Counted from the first letter of the stretch, positions 42,977 through 53,923 are shown. The stretch: DNA of 61,702 nt from Gemmatimonadota bacterium (GCA_028287345.1 JAQBPV010000422.1:1-61702); one strand, 5' to 3'. Translations and numbers: made by a program. The notes: generated by a model not told the origin, from the sequence alone.

Positions 42977-43871
42977 GCGTCACGTGGCAGGGGCTTTCGC
43001 CACGGTCGCGGAATCCGTCGCGCTCGACAGGAATGAACTCCCAACGGTATTTTCCGGAGTCGAGCGACAGCTTCAAGACGCCATATGCGTCGCCAGAGTG
43101 TGCTTCGCTTCCCGGCAGCAGATCGCGGAAGGCGTAGCGATCCGCGCCGCCGGTGCCCGCAACGAACTGGCGCACGCCGTTCACACTGTCGGGTTTGCCG
43201 TCGGCATCGAGCGGAGCGAACCGCTCGTAGATGTGATCGTGTCCGGCGATCACCACCGACACGCCATACTTCGCGAAGGTCCTCCAGAGCGGAATGAGCT
43301 GCGCGCGCTCGGTGTGCGGTCCCGAGCTGAATCGTGGATGATGCATGTAGGCCACCGTGCACCGCCCGAGATGTGCGTCGAGATCCTTCCGCAGCCATTC
43401 CTGTTGCGGCGATCCCGAATCGCTCGCGACGATCGTGTTCAGCGCGAGCACGTGCCAGCTGCCGAGGTCGTAGCTGTAGTACCCAGCCCCGCGCGGTCCC
43501 GCGCGATCGCCGAAATAGTCGTAGTAGCGATCCGGCCCGCCGTCGCTGTAGTCGTGATTGCCGGGCGTAGGCCTCGTGCGCGCGAAATGGCGTCCCCACG
43601 TGTACGCATAGCACGTGGCGAGCGGATTCGGGTTCTTCTTCGTCGCGTAGCCGACGTCGCCCGCGACGAACACGGTGCCGCGAATGGAGTCGAGCAGCTG
43701 CGCAGTGAAGAACGCGCCATCCGTGCTGCAGTCGGCGACGTCACCAGCGCCCACGAGCACCGGCACGCTGTCCGCTGCGACCTGCACGGTGTCCGCACGA
43801 TCGCGCGCGCGCGAGCAGCCGAGCGTCGCGCATACGGCGAGCGCGGTTGCAACCGATGAATGCATCCTCAT
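42963..43871 (-). CDS. Exported metallophosphoesterase (purple acid phosphatase-like)
   Basis: A 302-residue calcineurin-like phosphoesterase. A signal segment (TALAVCATLGC) with a lipobox-like end suggests export as a lipoprotein. The metal motifs are clear: GAGDVADC for the first Asp, VFVAGDVGY, TPGNHDYSD, VAYMHHPRFS and VVIAGHDHIYER. This order matches the purple-acid-phosphatase side of the family, with substrates such as phosphate esters or nucleotides. The start at 43871 overlaps the upstream stop by 4 bases. It lies between an L,D-transpeptidase and an O-antigen ligase, so an envelope or phosphate-scavenging role is plausible. Confidence 0.85.
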   Translation of the reverse strand: MRMHSSVATALAVCATLGCSRARDRADTVQVAADSVPVLVGAGDVADCSTDGAFFTAQLLDSIRGTVFVAGDVGYATKKNPNPLATCYAYTWGRHFARTRPTPGNHDYSDGGPDRYYDYFGDRAGPRGAGYYSYDLGSWHVLALNTIVASDSGSPQQEWLRKDLDAHLGRCTVAYMHHPRFSSGPHTERAQLIPLWRTFAKYGVSVVIAGHDHIYERFAPLDADGKPDSVNGVRQFVAGTGGADRYAFRDLLPGSEAHSGDAYGVLKLSLDSGKYRWEFIPVERDGFRDRGESPCHVTHAAG

Positions 43872-44635
43872 GCCGGCGGCAAACCCCACGCCGACATCAG
43901 TCGCGCGTACTCGCCGGCAGGGAGCTGAACCAGCATGGGCCGTCGCGACCGGTCGAGCCAGCGCATCAACGACTCGAGCGCGCCGGCGTCGAGTGCGGTG
44001 CATCCGGCCGTCGTGGACTGAGGCCCGCTCCAGATGTGGAGGAAGATGCACGAGCCTCGCCCCTTCTTCGGCGGATTCGCGTTGTAGCCGACGATGACGC
44101 CGAGTCGATACTGCGCGATCTGACGCATGTGCTCCGCGCTGTTCCAGTCGATCTTCGCCACGGCCGCGCGGTCGACGACGGTGTTGTAGTACGCCGACGC
44201 TTCGTCGTCCACGCAATCGCTGCCCGGCTGGAGTGCCGCGTAGGGCAGTCGCATCCACGACAGCTCACCCTGCGGCGCGAAACCGAACGCCGTGTCGAGC
44301 GGGAAGAGTCCCGCCGGAGAGCGGCCGTCGCCTTCATGCTTGATTGGCTGACTCACGGAAGACGCGAGCGCTTCGTCACCCCACGCGAGCCCGGTGCGGC
44401 CAATGACGACCGGAATCGCCGACCCGACCGGACGCCACGCGTTCTGTAAGTCGTCGCGCTCGAAGCGCCTGAGCGTTCCGCTGGTGATGTTCCAGTCGGG
44501 CGTCGTAACGACGACCAACTGCTGCGACGAACCCAGAGCGGACATCGGAGCAGCCGGCACAGGTGATGGCGCGCTCACCGTCACCGCGCGGGAGCACGAC
44601 GTCACAGCGAGCAGAAGTACGACATGAATTCGCAT
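43868..44635 (-). CDS. L,D-transpeptidase-family lipoprotein
   Basis: A 255-residue exported protein with a short lipoprotein signal (MRIHVVLLLAVTSC). The catalytic region has IFLHIWSGPQSTTAGCTALD, with the nucleophile Cys in AGCTALD and the upstream His in FLHIW, as in YkuD/YafK-like L,D-transpeptidases. DGRSPAGLFPLDTAFGF is the typical entry loop. These enzymes form 3-3 peptidoglycan cross-links or attach proteins to the wall. The start was chosen at the signal peptide, since the longer open frame upstream reads as low complexity. It overlaps the phosphoesterase gene by 4 bases and lies 8 bases after fdhD. Confidence 0.8.
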   Translation of the reverse strand: MRIHVVLLLAVTSCSRAVTVSAPSPVPAAPMSALGSSQQLVVVTTPDWNITSGTLRRFERDDLQNAWRPVGSAIPVVIGRTGLAWGDEALASSVSQPIKHEGDGRSPAGLFPLDTAFGFAPQGELSWMRLPYAALQPGSDCVDDEASAYYNTVVDRAAVAKIDWNSAEHMRQIAQYRLGVIVGYNANPPKKGRGSCIFLHIWSGPQSTTAGCTALDAGALESLMRWLDRSRRPMLVQLPAGEYARLMSAWGLPPA

Positions 44636-44643
44636 GCGCAACG

Positions 44644-45447
44644 CTAACTCACGCGTCGCGGATGCGTGTAGACCGTCACGCGGCCGTCGCGCGCGAAACC
44701 GGCCAGCGTCAGCCCCGCTTCGCCGGCCACACGCACGGCCAGTCCCGTGGGCGCTGAGATGGTCGCAAGCAGCGGTGCCCCGAAGATCGCCGCCTTCTGC
44801 ACCAGCTCGAAGCTCCCTCGGCTCGTCAGTACGATGAAGCCGCTCGACGGATCGACTGCCCCTCGAACGAGCGCGCCGATCAGTTTGTCGAGCGCATTGT
44901 GGCGGCCAACGTCTTCGCGGACCAGGAGAATCGCTCCGTCGGTCGACGCCCATCCAGCGGCGTGCACCGCACCTGTCGCGTCGTTGAGCGGCTGGCGGCC
45001 GGCCAGCTCGCACATGGCTCGCGCAATTGCGTCGGCCTCGAAGCGTATATCGGCGTCCACGTGAGGGAGGTCGCGAAGTACGTGGCGCACGTCCTCCTTG
45101 CCACAGATGCCGCAGCCAGTGCGACCTGTGAGTCGACGCCGCCGCGCGTCGCTGGCGACCTCGGCCGATGTCTCCATCTGCAGCTCGATGCCGCCGCTGT
45201 ATCTCACCACCGAGAGTCCCGACAACAGGTCCATGCGTGCGACGATACCTTCCGTGAGGGAGAAACCGACGGCGAAATCCTCGAAATCCGCCGGTGTCGC
45301 CATCATCACTGCGTGCGACACCCCGTTGTACGCGAAAGTGACCGGCGTTTCTTCAGCGAGCGTCTCGTGAACCGTCGCCGATCCGCCGTGTTCCAGTCGA
45401 ATTCCCTCTGCGGGGACGGTCGGCGAGATGTGTCCGGATAGTTGCAT
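44644..45447 (-). CDS. fdhD: FdhD formate dehydrogenase accessory sulfurtransferase
   Basis: A 267-residue protein. FdhD passes sulfur from a cysteine desulfurase to the molybdenum cofactor of formate dehydrogenase. Family landmarks are LAEETPVTFAYNG, PADFEDFAVGFSLTEGI, the Cys pair in TGCGICGKED near residue 112, REDVGRHNALDKLIG and GFIVLTSRGSFELVQKAA. No formate dehydrogenase catalytic subunit is in the window, so its client lies elsewhere or is one of the molybdoenzymes such as that at 55616. The ATG at 45447 was chosen; another in-frame ATG lies 57 bases upstream. It is divergent from the large glucan synthase gene. Confidence 0.9.
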   Translation of the reverse strand: MQLSGHISPTVPAEGIRLEHGGSATVHETLAEETPVTFAYNGVSHAVMMATPADFEDFAVGFSLTEGIVARMDLLSGLSVVRYSGGIELQMETSAEVASDARRRRLTGRTGCGICGKEDVRHVLRDLPHVDADIRFEADAIARAMCELAGRQPLNDATGAVHAAGWASTDGAILLVREDVGRHNALDKLIGALVRGAVDPSSGFIVLTSRGSFELVQKAAIFGAPLLATISAPTGLAVRVAGEAGLTLAGFARDGRVTVYTHPRRVS

Positions 45448-45595
45448 GAACCAACGATTGTCGCTGCAGAGTCCATTCGCAACGCCGTGGACCTTAATCT
45501 GCATCCACAAGGAGCTCTACACCCCATAAGCAGCTGCTCCGCGGTGGGGAGCGTCAGGGCGCAGTGATCGAACAGACTACGGGAGCAGGGAACGC

Positions 45596-48500
45596 GTGCG
45601 GTTACCAGGTGGCTTGCGGCGCGAGTCGACGAGCCTCAGCGACATGCGGGCGACGGACGCCCCGAGCGAAGTAATTCTTGGTGAGCTGTACGGTACGGAC
45701 CGCCTGGCGCGCCACGGCCGTCACCTCGCTCGCAAACAAAAGATCGTCGATGCGCCTCGCAGCAGGCGCCCGCGCGGCAAGGGTCCGCTACTCACACGTC
45801 TCGCCGCCACGGAGCGAGTCCTGCGCAGCGCGCACGCCATGCTCAGCCGCGCCGCCTCTGATGGCGTGGCCGTCAGTCCAGCGGGCGAGTGGCTGCTCGA
45901 CAATTTCTACGTGGTCATCGAGCAGGTGCGCGAAGTGCGCGCCACGCTGCCGACCGCCTACTACCATGAGCTGCCCAAGCTCGAGGGGCCGGGCCCGCTC
46001 GCCGGTTATCCACGCGTCTACGAGCTGGCCGTCGAGCTCATCGCCCACACGGACGGCCGGCTCGATTCGTCACTGCTCGAGCTGATCGTCGGCGAGTATC
46101 AGCGCATCGCTCCGCTCACCATGGGCGAGCTGTGGGCCATGCCGGCGATGCTGCGCATGGGCTACCTCGAGAACGTCCGGCACATGGCGCTCCGTGCCGC
46201 GGCCGACGTCGCCGACACGCAGGAAGCCGATCGCTGGGTCACGAGGCTGCTCGGCGCCGAGGACAATGGCCCGGAGCATCTGAGCCGCGTGCTCGACGAC
46301 CTGGTGCATCATCCACCACCGCTCACGCCGGCGTTCCTCACGCGCTTCCTGCAGCAGATTCGCAGCCGTCGCGCCGACTTCACGCCACTCATGTGGCTGG
46401 AGCAGTGGATCGCCGACGAAGTGATGAGCGTGGAAGAGGCGGTGCAACGCTCGACGCAGCATCTCGCGCTCACGCAGCTCGTGATGGCGAACAGCATCGC
46501 GAGTCTTCGCGCCGTCGGCAGCATCGATTGGTCGGAGTTCGTGGAGTCCGCGAGCCTGACGGAGTCCGAGCTGCGCCGCGATCCGAGCGGCGTGTACGCC
46601 TCGATGACCTTCCAGACGCGCGATCGCTACCGGCACGTCATCGAACACCTGTCGCGCCGCACGGACGTCCCGGAGCACGACGTCGCCACGGCGGCAATCG
46701 GCGCTGCCGCAGCCGCGGAGAAGAAACTCGGCCGCAGCTCACGCGCGGCACATGTCGGCTACTACCTCATCGACGACGGACGTCGCGATCTCGAGAAGTC
46801 GTTGTCGTATCGTCCGGGTATTCGCGAGCGGCTGTATCGCGCCGCAAAGAATGGCCCGAGTCGCTTCTATTTCACCGCGCTCGGTCTGTTCGCCGCCATC
46901 GCGCTTTCGCTGCTCCTCGATCCCCTCGAGGGAGTGACCGTCGGCTTTGGTGTCATCGTCGCGGTGCTGCTTGCGCTTACACCCGCCACCGATGCCGCCG
47001 TCGCGGTGGTGAATCAGCTCGTCACGCTGCTGTTGCCGCCCGACCGCCTGCCGCGAATGTCGTACAAGAGCGGCGTGCCCGACGATCACCGCGGCGTCGT
47101 GGTCGTACCCATACTCGTCGCCAGTGTAGCGGCGGTCGAAGAGGCGCTCGATCATCTCGAGGCGCAGTACCTCGCCAACCGCGACCCGGAGATCCGCTTT
47201 GCACTGCTGAGCGATTTTCTCGACGCATCCGCCGCGCATCAGCCGGAGGACGACGAGATCATTGCTGCCGCGATCGACGGTGTACGTGCGCTCAATGCCT
47301 CATACACGGCCGACGGACGCGAGGCGAGTCTGGCGGGGCCGCCGTTCTATCTCTTCCACCGCGAGCGCACCTGGAACGAAGTCGACGGCATCTGGATGGG
47401 CTGGGAGCGCAAGCGCGGCAAGCTCGTGCAGTTCAACTCCTTCATCCTCGAGCGCGATGAGGGCGCGTTCCATTGGATCGAGGGCGACACCAAATGGCTC
47501 CATGGCGCGCGCTACGTCATCACACTTGACTCCGATACCGTTCTTCCACGTGATGCTGCCGTCGCGCTGATCGGCACGATGTCGCACCCACTCAACCGTG
47601 CCGTGTTCGACGTCGACGCGGGACGAGTGGTGAAGGGCTATGGCATCCTGCAGCCGCGCGTCAGTGTGTCACTCGCCAGCGCGAACGGCTCACGCTACTC
47701 GGCAATCTTCGCCGGGCATCCCGGTGTCGATCCCTACACGACCGCCGTCTCCGACGTCTATCAGGATCTCTTCAGCGAAGGAACGTTCACGGGGAAGGGG
47801 ATCTACGAAGTCGCGGTCTTCGAGCGTGCGATCGCGGGTCGTTTCCCCGAGAACGCGCTGCTGAGCCACGATCTCATCGAGGGTGCGTTCGCCCGCGCGG
47901 GACTCGTCACCGACATCGAGGTCTTCGACGACTACCCCACACGCTACCTCACTGGCACGCGTCGTCAACATCGCTGGATTCGCGGCGACTGGCAGCTCGC
48001 GCCGTGGCTGCGCAGCGAAGTCCCCGGTGAGGATGGGCAAACGATCAACCCGCTGAGGTCAATCTCGCGGTGGAAGATCCTCGACAACATGCGCCGGAGC
48101 CTCTCGCCGATCGCGCTCTTCGCGTGGATCGTCGCCGGCTGGACGCTGTTGCCCGATCCGGGTATCGGTTGGGCACTCCTCGCCCTTGCCGCGATGGCTG
48201 CGCCGTGGGGGATTCCGTTCGTCCTCGCACTGCTGCGCCCACCGAGCAACGAGTCGTGGGGTCCGTACTACGCCGCGCTGTTGCGCGATGCGTCCATCTC
48301 GCTGCGGCAGTTCTACGTCGCCGTTGTCATGCTGCCGCATCAGGCATTGGTCAACGCCGACGCCATCGTGCGCACGCTCTACCGCGTCTACAGGTCGCAC
48401 CGACGTCTGCTCGAGTGGCAGACCGCGTCGCAGGTCGAGCAGTCGAGTAGCGGCGGGCGCGGCATCGTCTGGCGTCGTATGTGGCCAGCGGTTGCGATTG

Positions 48501-51500
48501 CGGCGGTGACGCTCGGCGCAATGTGGTGGACTTCACTCGCACGCGGCGACGACATCGGCAGCATGGCGTTGCTGACACTCATCACGCTGTGGTGGATGAC
48601 GGCGCCCGAGTTCGCGCACTATCTCAGCAAGCCGATCGTTCGCGCCGATCTCGAGCTCACGGCCGTCGAGCGCGATACTGCGCTGCGGCTCGCGCAGCTG
48701 CACTGGAACTACATGGAGAAGTTCGCCGGCCCGACGACCCACTGGCTCATTCCTGACAACTATCAGGAAACGCCCAGGCCAGTGCTCGCGTCACGCACGT
48801 CGCCCACGAACATCGGCCTGCAGCTTCTGTCCACGGTTACCGCGCACGACCTCGGTTTCATTTCCGCGGAGTCGATGCTCGAACGCATGGAGAATGCGCT
48901 GACCTCCGTGGAGAAGATGACCAAGGTGCGTGGCCATCTCATGAACTGGTACGACCTCGACGAGCTCCGCGTTCTCGATCCAGCGTATGTCTCGGCCGTG
49001 GATTCGGGCAATCTTGCCGGGCATCTCATTGCGCTCGCTGCCGCTTGCGACTTCAAGGTGGAAGACCAGAGCGCCGAGCCGAATCGGCTGCAGGCTGTGG
49101 CGCGGCGTGCGCGCGCGCTCGTCATGGCGATGGACTTCACGCTGTTCTACGACGAGCAGCGCCGGCTCTTCTCCATCGGCTACGATGCGCGCACCGGTAG
49201 GCTCGACGCCAGCACGTACGATCTGCTCGCCTCGGAGGCGCGTCTCGCGAGCTTCATCGCTGTCGCGAAGGACGATGTCTCCGCCGAACACTGGTTTCAT
49301 CTCGGGCGGTCGCTCACGGCAACCGAGAGTGGCACCGCGCTGGTGTCGTGGAGCGGCAGCATGTTCGAGTACCTGATGCCGGTGCTCGTGATGCCGTCGC
49401 GCCCATTCTCGTTGCTCGACCAGACGCATCGCGCCGCTGTGCGCCGGCACATGGCGTATGCGAAGTCGCGCGGCGTACCATGGGGCATCTCGGAGTCCGC
49501 GTACAATCTTCGCGACCGCCACGAGACATATCAGTACAAGGCCTTCGGCGTGCCCGACCTCGCGCTCAAGCGCGGGCTGGGCAGTGAGGTCGTCATCGCG
49601 CCGTACGCCAGCGCGCTGGCACTCGCGGTGGAACCGCACGAGGCGCTGCGCAACATGGGCCTTCTCGAGCGCATGGGGGCGCTCGGCAAGTTCGGCTTCT
49701 ACGATGCGCTCGACTACACGCGCCCGGAGTCGGATAGTGGCCCTGCCATCGTGAAGACGTTCATGGCGCATCACGTCGGCATGACGCTCGTCGCATTGGG
49801 AAATGCGCTCGACCTCGAGCGGGGGCAGGGCATTTGGCAGCGCCGCTTCCTCCGCGACGCGTCCGTACGAGCCGCCGCACTGCTGCTCGACGAACGCGTT
49901 CCGCGCCGTTACACCACCCGACAGGCGCAATCCGATGCGCCCAGCGATCCGCTCGTGCGTCCGCCGCGCCCACGCGCCGTCGAGCGAGAGTTCGACACGC
50001 CAGACACCACTGAGCCGCGCGTTGGACTGCTGGGCAGCCAGTCGTATTGTGTGTTGCTCACCAACGCCGGCGGCGGCTACAGCCGCTCGACGGACATGGA
50101 CGTGTTCCGTTGGCGCGCCGATGCCACGCGTGACGACAGGGGTCACTGGATCTACCTCCGTGACGTCTCGTCAGGCGACGTGTGGTCAGCGGCGCACCAG
50201 CCGGTGCGCGCGAAGCCGTCGATGTACCAGGCATCGTTCGCTCCGGATCGCGTCGTGTTCTCGCGCACCGATCATGGCATCGACACCAACACCGAGATCG
50301 TCGTGGTGCCGCGCGAGCGCACGGAGATCCGTCGCGTGACGCTCACCAACCGCTCACGTGTCGAGCGGGAGATCGAGCTCACGAGCTATGGCGAAGTCGT
50401 GCTGACTTCTGCCGGCGCCGACCGCGCACATCCGGCGTTCCAGAATCTCTTCGTCGAAACGGAGTGGTTGCCGGCGCAATGTGCCGTGCTCGCGAGTCGT
50501 CGTCCACGCGCGTCGAACGAACATCGGCCATGGTGCGCGCACGTCGTAGCGACGGGCCATGAATCCGTGATGGCCGTCTCCTGCGAGACGGACCGCGCGG
50601 AATTCATTGGTCGCGGTCGTTCGGTGCAGACGCCGAAGGCTCTCGACCGCGCCGGTCCGCTCTCCAATTCTGCCGGCGCGGTGCTCGATCCCATCGTCGC
50701 GCTCCGCGTGCGCGTTCGTCTCGAAGCCGGTCGGTCGGCCACGATCGCCTTCACGACGGTCATCACCGACACCCGCGACGACGCGCTCATCGCTGCAGAT
50801 CGGCATCGCGACCTGGGCGCCGCCGAGCGCGCGCTCGCCATATCGTGGACTGTCGCGCAGATCGAGATGCGCGATCTCGACGTCTCGCCCGAAGCCGCAG
50901 CACTCTATCAGGAGCTCGCTGGCTCGCTGATCTATCCTCGCGAGGCGCTCCGCGCGCCGCAGGCCGAGCGCGCCGCCAATCGCGCTGGGCAGTCCGCACT
51001 GTGGGCACATGGTATCTCCGGCGACTGGCCTATCGTGCTCGCGACAATTCGCGCCGAGGTCGGCCTGCCGAGTGTGCGACAGCTGTTGGTGGCGCACAAC
51101 TACTGGCGTACGAAGGGCGTGAAGGCGGATCTCATCATCCTGAACGCCAAGGAGCCGTCGTACATCCAGGAGCTGCAGGACCAGATCACGGCAATGGTCG
51201 TCTCGTCGAGCGAAGGTGGTATGCTCGAGGTGCCGGCTGGCGTCTACATCCGGCGCAGTGACGTGCTCCACGAAGACGCAGTGAATCTCCTGCGTGCACT
51301 CGCGAGCATCACCATCGTGTGCGACGGCGTTGGCCTCGGCGAGATCGTCGCCGCAACGGTGCTGCCCACGACCGAAGCGCAGCGCACGCAATATCCGCCG
51401 GTCAACACCGTCCTCGACGCGGTGGTGATGCCGCCGCTTCCCGAGGGCAACGGCTACGGATCGCTCACCGAGACGAACGACTATCGCATCGAGGTCGACG

Positions 51501-53875
51501 GCGACCACGTGCCGCCGGGCCCGTGGGCCAACGTCATCGCGAACGAGAATGCCGGCTTCTGCGTCTCCGAGCGGGGCGGCGGTTTCGCGTGGGTGGAGAA
51601 CAGCTACTTCTATCGGCTCACACCGTGGTTCAACGATCCGGTGAGTGATCCCGCCGGAGAGGTCATCTATCTCCAGGACGCCGACACGGGTCACGTCTGG
51701 AGTCCCACTCCTGGCCCGTCGCCGGCGAAGGACGACCTCGGCGGCGCCGCACCATACGACGTCGTGCACGCGCCGGGCATCACGACCTTCACGCACGGCC
51801 GCGCCGGCATCGCCACCGAGCTGACGCTGAGTGTGCCGCGCGAGGATCCGGTAAAGATCACGCGTCTCTCGCTACGCAACGAAGGCGCCGCGACGCGGCG
51901 CATCATCCTCACCAACTACGTCGAATGGGCACTCGGCGCGGAGCGCGAGAGCACGCGTCATCAGGTACAGACGCGACGTGATGACGCGACCGGCGCGATC
52001 TTCGCCCAGAACTATTTCGGCGAGGACTTCGCGTCGCAGGTCGCGTTCTCGTGGATCAGCGAGACGCCGACGAGCGTCACGGGCGACCGCACGGCGTTCA
52101 TCGGGCGCAACGGTGATCTCACGTCGCCGGTGGCGCTCTCGTTCGACACGCTCTCAGGCACCATGGGCGCAGGCTACGATCCCTGCGCCGCGCTGCGCTG
52201 CACCATCGTTCTCGAGCCAGGTGAAACGCGCGATGTCGTCGTATTGCTCGGCGCGGCGCGCGGTGAAGACCAGGTGCGAGAGATCATCGCGCGCTGCGGC
52301 ACCGTCGAGAACGCGCGCACGTCATCCGATGCGAGTGTCCAGGCGTGGGAAACCCGCCTGAGCACCATCCACGTGCAGACGCCGTCACCAGAGCTGAACG
52401 CGCTCGTCAATCGGTGGTCGCTGTACCAGGCGCTTGCGTGCCGTATGTGGGCGCGCTCCGCGATGTATCAGTCGAGCGGTGCCTTTGGCTTCCGCGATCA
52501 GCTGCAGGATGGCATGGCGTTCGTGTACTCCGAGCCTGCTATCGCGCGCGCGCACATTCTGCGCTCGGCATCGCGGCAATTCGTGGAGGGCGACGTTCAA
52601 CACTGGTGGCACGAGCCCAGCGGACGCGGTGTGCGCACGCGCTTCTCCGATGATCTCGTCTGGCTGCCGTTCGTCACCGACCATTATGTCCGCGTCAGCG
52701 GCGACACCGCAGTCTGGGACGAAGTCGCGCCGTATCTCGAGATGCGCGAGCTCCAACCACACGAACACGAGGTCTACGACAAGCCGAATCGCAGCGAGCA
52801 GACCGGATCGCTCTACGATCATTGCGTTCGCGCACTCGATCGCGCGTGCACGCGCGGGCCACACGACCTTCCGCTCATCGGCTCCGGCGACTGGAACGAC
52901 GGCATGAATCGCGTCGGCATCGAAGGAAAGGGTGAGAGCATCTGGCTCGCCTGGTTTCTCATCACCGCGCTGCGCCGGTTTGCCGTGCACGCCGAGTTGC
53001 GCAACGATGGCGCGGTGGTCGACCGCTGCCGGCATCGTGCAGACGAATACGCCGCCGCCGTCGATCGTCATGGCTGGGACGGCGCGTGGTACCGCCGCGC
53101 CTACTTCGACGATGGCAGCCCTCTTGGTTCCGCGAACGAAAGCGAGGCCCAGATTGATTCGATCGCGCAGAGCTGGGCAGTGATCTCCGAGGCTGGCGAG
53201 CCTGAGCGCACTGTCACGGCAATGCGATCGGTCATGGAGCGCCTGGTGCGCGAGGACGATCGAATGATCCTCCTCCTCACGCCGCCGTTCGACCGCACCG
53301 AACATGATCCTGGCTACATCAAGGGCTATCTGCCCGGTGTGCGCGAGAACGGCGCGCAGTACACGCACGCGGCGCTCTGGACCATCTTTGCCGCCGCGGG
53401 TCTCGACGATGGCGACCTCGCGTTCCACCTCTACGATCTGCTCAATCCCCTCACGCACGCGCGCACGAAGGCCGAAGCGGACCGGTATGTCGTGGAGCCG
53501 TATGTGATTGCCGCTGACGTCTATGACGCGCCGGGGCACCTCGGCCGCGGCGGGTGGACGTGGTACACGGGCTCTGCGAGTTGGAGCTACCGCGCGGCGG
53601 TCGAAGCCGTGCTCGGCTTCACGAAGATGGGAGACCGGCTGTTGCTCAAGCCGTGCATCCCCCTCGAATGGGAGGGCTATTCACTCGACTATCGCTTCGG
53701 CACTTCGACGTACGCCATCCGCGTCGACAACACGCAGGGAGTTTCCACTGGTGTGCTCAGCGTTTCAGTGGATGGCGTCGCGAGCGCGGATGGCGCCATC
53801 GATCTCGTCGACGATGGAGAGCGGCATGAGGTCGTGGTCGTCATGGGAGAACGGGTGACTGCGCTTTCGTCCTAG
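45596..53875 (+). CDS. Cyclic beta-1,2-glucan synthase (NdvB/ChvB-like)
   Basis: A 2759-residue membrane enzyme with the architecture of NdvB/ChvB. An N-terminal region of about 400 residues is followed by membrane helices and a GT84 glycosyltransferase. The latter has ITLDSDTVLPRDA near residue 643 and HRWIRGDWQLAPW near 795, the DxD and RxxRW-type sites. The C-terminal half holds GH94-type phosphorylase modules that set chain length, with IGSGDWNDGMNRVG near 2430 and a duplicated beta-sandwich region near 1480 and 1960. Cyclic glucans act as periplasmic osmoprotectants. The GTG start follows a GGAG ribosome site. No exporter gene is adjacent. Confidence 0.9.
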   Translation: MRLPGGLRRESTSLSDMRATDAPSEVILGELYGTDRLARHGRHLARKQKIVDAPRSRRPRGKGPLLTRLAATERVLRSAHAMLSRAASDGVAVSPAGEWLLDNFYVVIEQVREVRATLPTAYYHELPKLEGPGPLAGYPRVYELAVELIAHTDGRLDSSLLELIVGEYQRIAPLTMGELWAMPAMLRMGYLENVRHMALRAAADVADTQEADRWVTRLLGAEDNGPEHLSRVLDDLVHHPPPLTPAFLTRFLQQIRSRRADFTPLMWLEQWIADEVMSVEEAVQRSTQHLALTQLVMANSIASLRAVGSIDWSEFVESASLTESELRRDPSGVYASMTFQTRDRYRHVIEHLSRRTDVPEHDVATAAIGAAAAAEKKLGRSSRAAHVGYYLIDDGRRDLEKSLSYRPGIRERLYRAAKNGPSRFYFTALGLFAAIALSLLLDPLEGVTVGFGVIVAVLLALTPATDAAVAVVNQLVTLLLPPDRLPRMSYKSGVPDDHRGVVVVPILVASVAAVEEALDHLEAQYLANRDPEIRFALLSDFLDASAAHQPEDDEIIAAAIDGVRALNASYTADGREASLAGPPFYLFHRERTWNEVDGIWMGWERKRGKLVQFNSFILERDEGAFHWIEGDTKWLHGARYVITLDSDTVLPRDAAVALIGTMSHPLNRAVFDVDAGRVVKGYGILQPRVSVSLASANGSRYSAIFAGHPGVDPYTTAVSDVYQDLFSEGTFTGKGIYEVAVFERAIAGRFPENALLSHDLIEGAFARAGLVTDIEVFDDYPTRYLTGTRRQHRWIRGDWQLAPWLRSEVPGEDGQTINPLRSISRWKILDNMRRSLSPIALFAWIVAGWTLLPDPGIGWALLALAAMAAPWGIPFVLALLRPPSNESWGPYYAALLRDASISLRQFYVAVVMLPHQALVNADAIVRTLYRVYRSHRRLLEWQTASQVEQSSSGGRGIVWRRMWPAVAIAAVTLGAMWWTSLARGDDIGSMALLTLITLWWMTAPEFAHYLSKPIVRADLELTAVERDTALRLAQLHWNYMEKFAGPTTHWLIPDNYQETPRPVLASRTSPTNIGLQLLSTVTAHDLGFISAESMLERMENALTSVEKMTKVRGHLMNWYDLDELRVLDPAYVSAVDSGNLAGHLIALAAACDFKVEDQSAEPNRLQAVARRARALVMAMDFTLFYDEQRRLFSIGYDARTGRLDASTYDLLASEARLASFIAVAKDDVSAEHWFHLGRSLTATESGTALVSWSGSMFEYLMPVLVMPSRPFSLLDQTHRAAVRRHMAYAKSRGVPWGISESAYNLRDRHETYQYKAFGVPDLALKRGLGSEVVIAPYASALALAVEPHEALRNMGLLERMGALGKFGFYDALDYTRPESDSGPAIVKTFMAHHVGMTLVALGNALDLERGQGIWQRRFLRDASVRAAALLLDERVPRRYTTRQAQSDAPSDPLVRPPRPRAVEREFDTPDTTEPRVGLLGSQSYCVLLTNAGGGYSRSTDMDVFRWRADATRDDRGHWIYLRDVSSGDVWSAAHQPVRAKPSMYQASFAPDRVVFSRTDHGIDTNTEIVVVPRERTEIRRVTLTNRSRVEREIELTSYGEVVLTSAGADRAHPAFQNLFVETEWLPAQCAVLASRRPRASNEHRPWCAHVVATGHESVMAVSCETDRAEFIGRGRSVQTPKALDRAGPLSNSAGAVLDPIVALRVRVRLEAGRSATIAFTTVITDTRDDALIAADRHRDLGAAERALAISWTVAQIEMRDLDVSPEAAALYQELAGSLIYPREALRAPQAERAANRAGQSALWAHGISGDWPIVLATIRAEVGLPSVRQLLVAHNYWRTKGVKADLIILNAKEPSYIQELQDQITAMVVSSSEGGMLEVPAGVYIRRSDVLHEDAVNLLRALASITIVCDGVGLGEIVAATVLPTTEAQRTQYPPVNTVLDAVVMPPLPEGNGYGSLTETNDYRIEVDGDHVPPGPWANVIANENAGFCVSERGGGFAWVENSYFYRLTPWFNDPVSDPAGEVIYLQDADTGHVWSPTPGPSPAKDDLGGAAPYDVVHAPGITTFTHGRAGIATELTLSVPREDPVKITRLSLRNEGAATRRIILTNYVEWALGAERESTRHQVQTRRDDATGAIFAQNYFGEDFASQVAFSWISETPTSVTGDRTAFIGRNGDLTSPVALSFDTLSGTMGAGYDPCAALRCTIVLEPGETRDVVVLLGAARGEDQVREIIARCGTVENARTSSDASVQAWETRLSTIHVQTPSPELNALVNRWSLYQALACRMWARSAMYQSSGAFGFRDQLQDGMAFVYSEPAIARAHILRSASRQFVEGDVQHWWHEPSGRGVRTRFSDDLVWLPFVTDHYVRVSGDTAVWDEVAPYLEMRELQPHEHEVYDKPNRSEQTGSLYDHCVRALDRACTRGPHDLPLIGSGDWNDGMNRVGIEGKGESIWLAWFLITALRRFAVHAELRNDGAVVDRCRHRADEYAAAVDRHGWDGAWYRRAYFDDGSPLGSANESEAQIDSIAQSWAVISEAGEPERTVTAMRSVMERLVREDDRMILLLTPPFDRTEHDPGYIKGYLPGVRENGAQYTHAALWTIFAAAGLDDGDLAFHLYDLLNPLTHARTKAEADRYVVEPYVIAADVYDAPGHLGRGGWTWYTGSASWSYRAAVEAVLGFTKMGDRLLLKPCIPLEWEGYSLDYRFGTSTYAIRVDNTQGVSTGVLSVSVDGVASADGAIDLVDDGERHEVVVVMGERVTALSS

Positions 53876-53923
53876 GTGTCGTAGAGTGTGGAACCGTTTC
53901 TCCCGCTCACCGCTACTCATCTC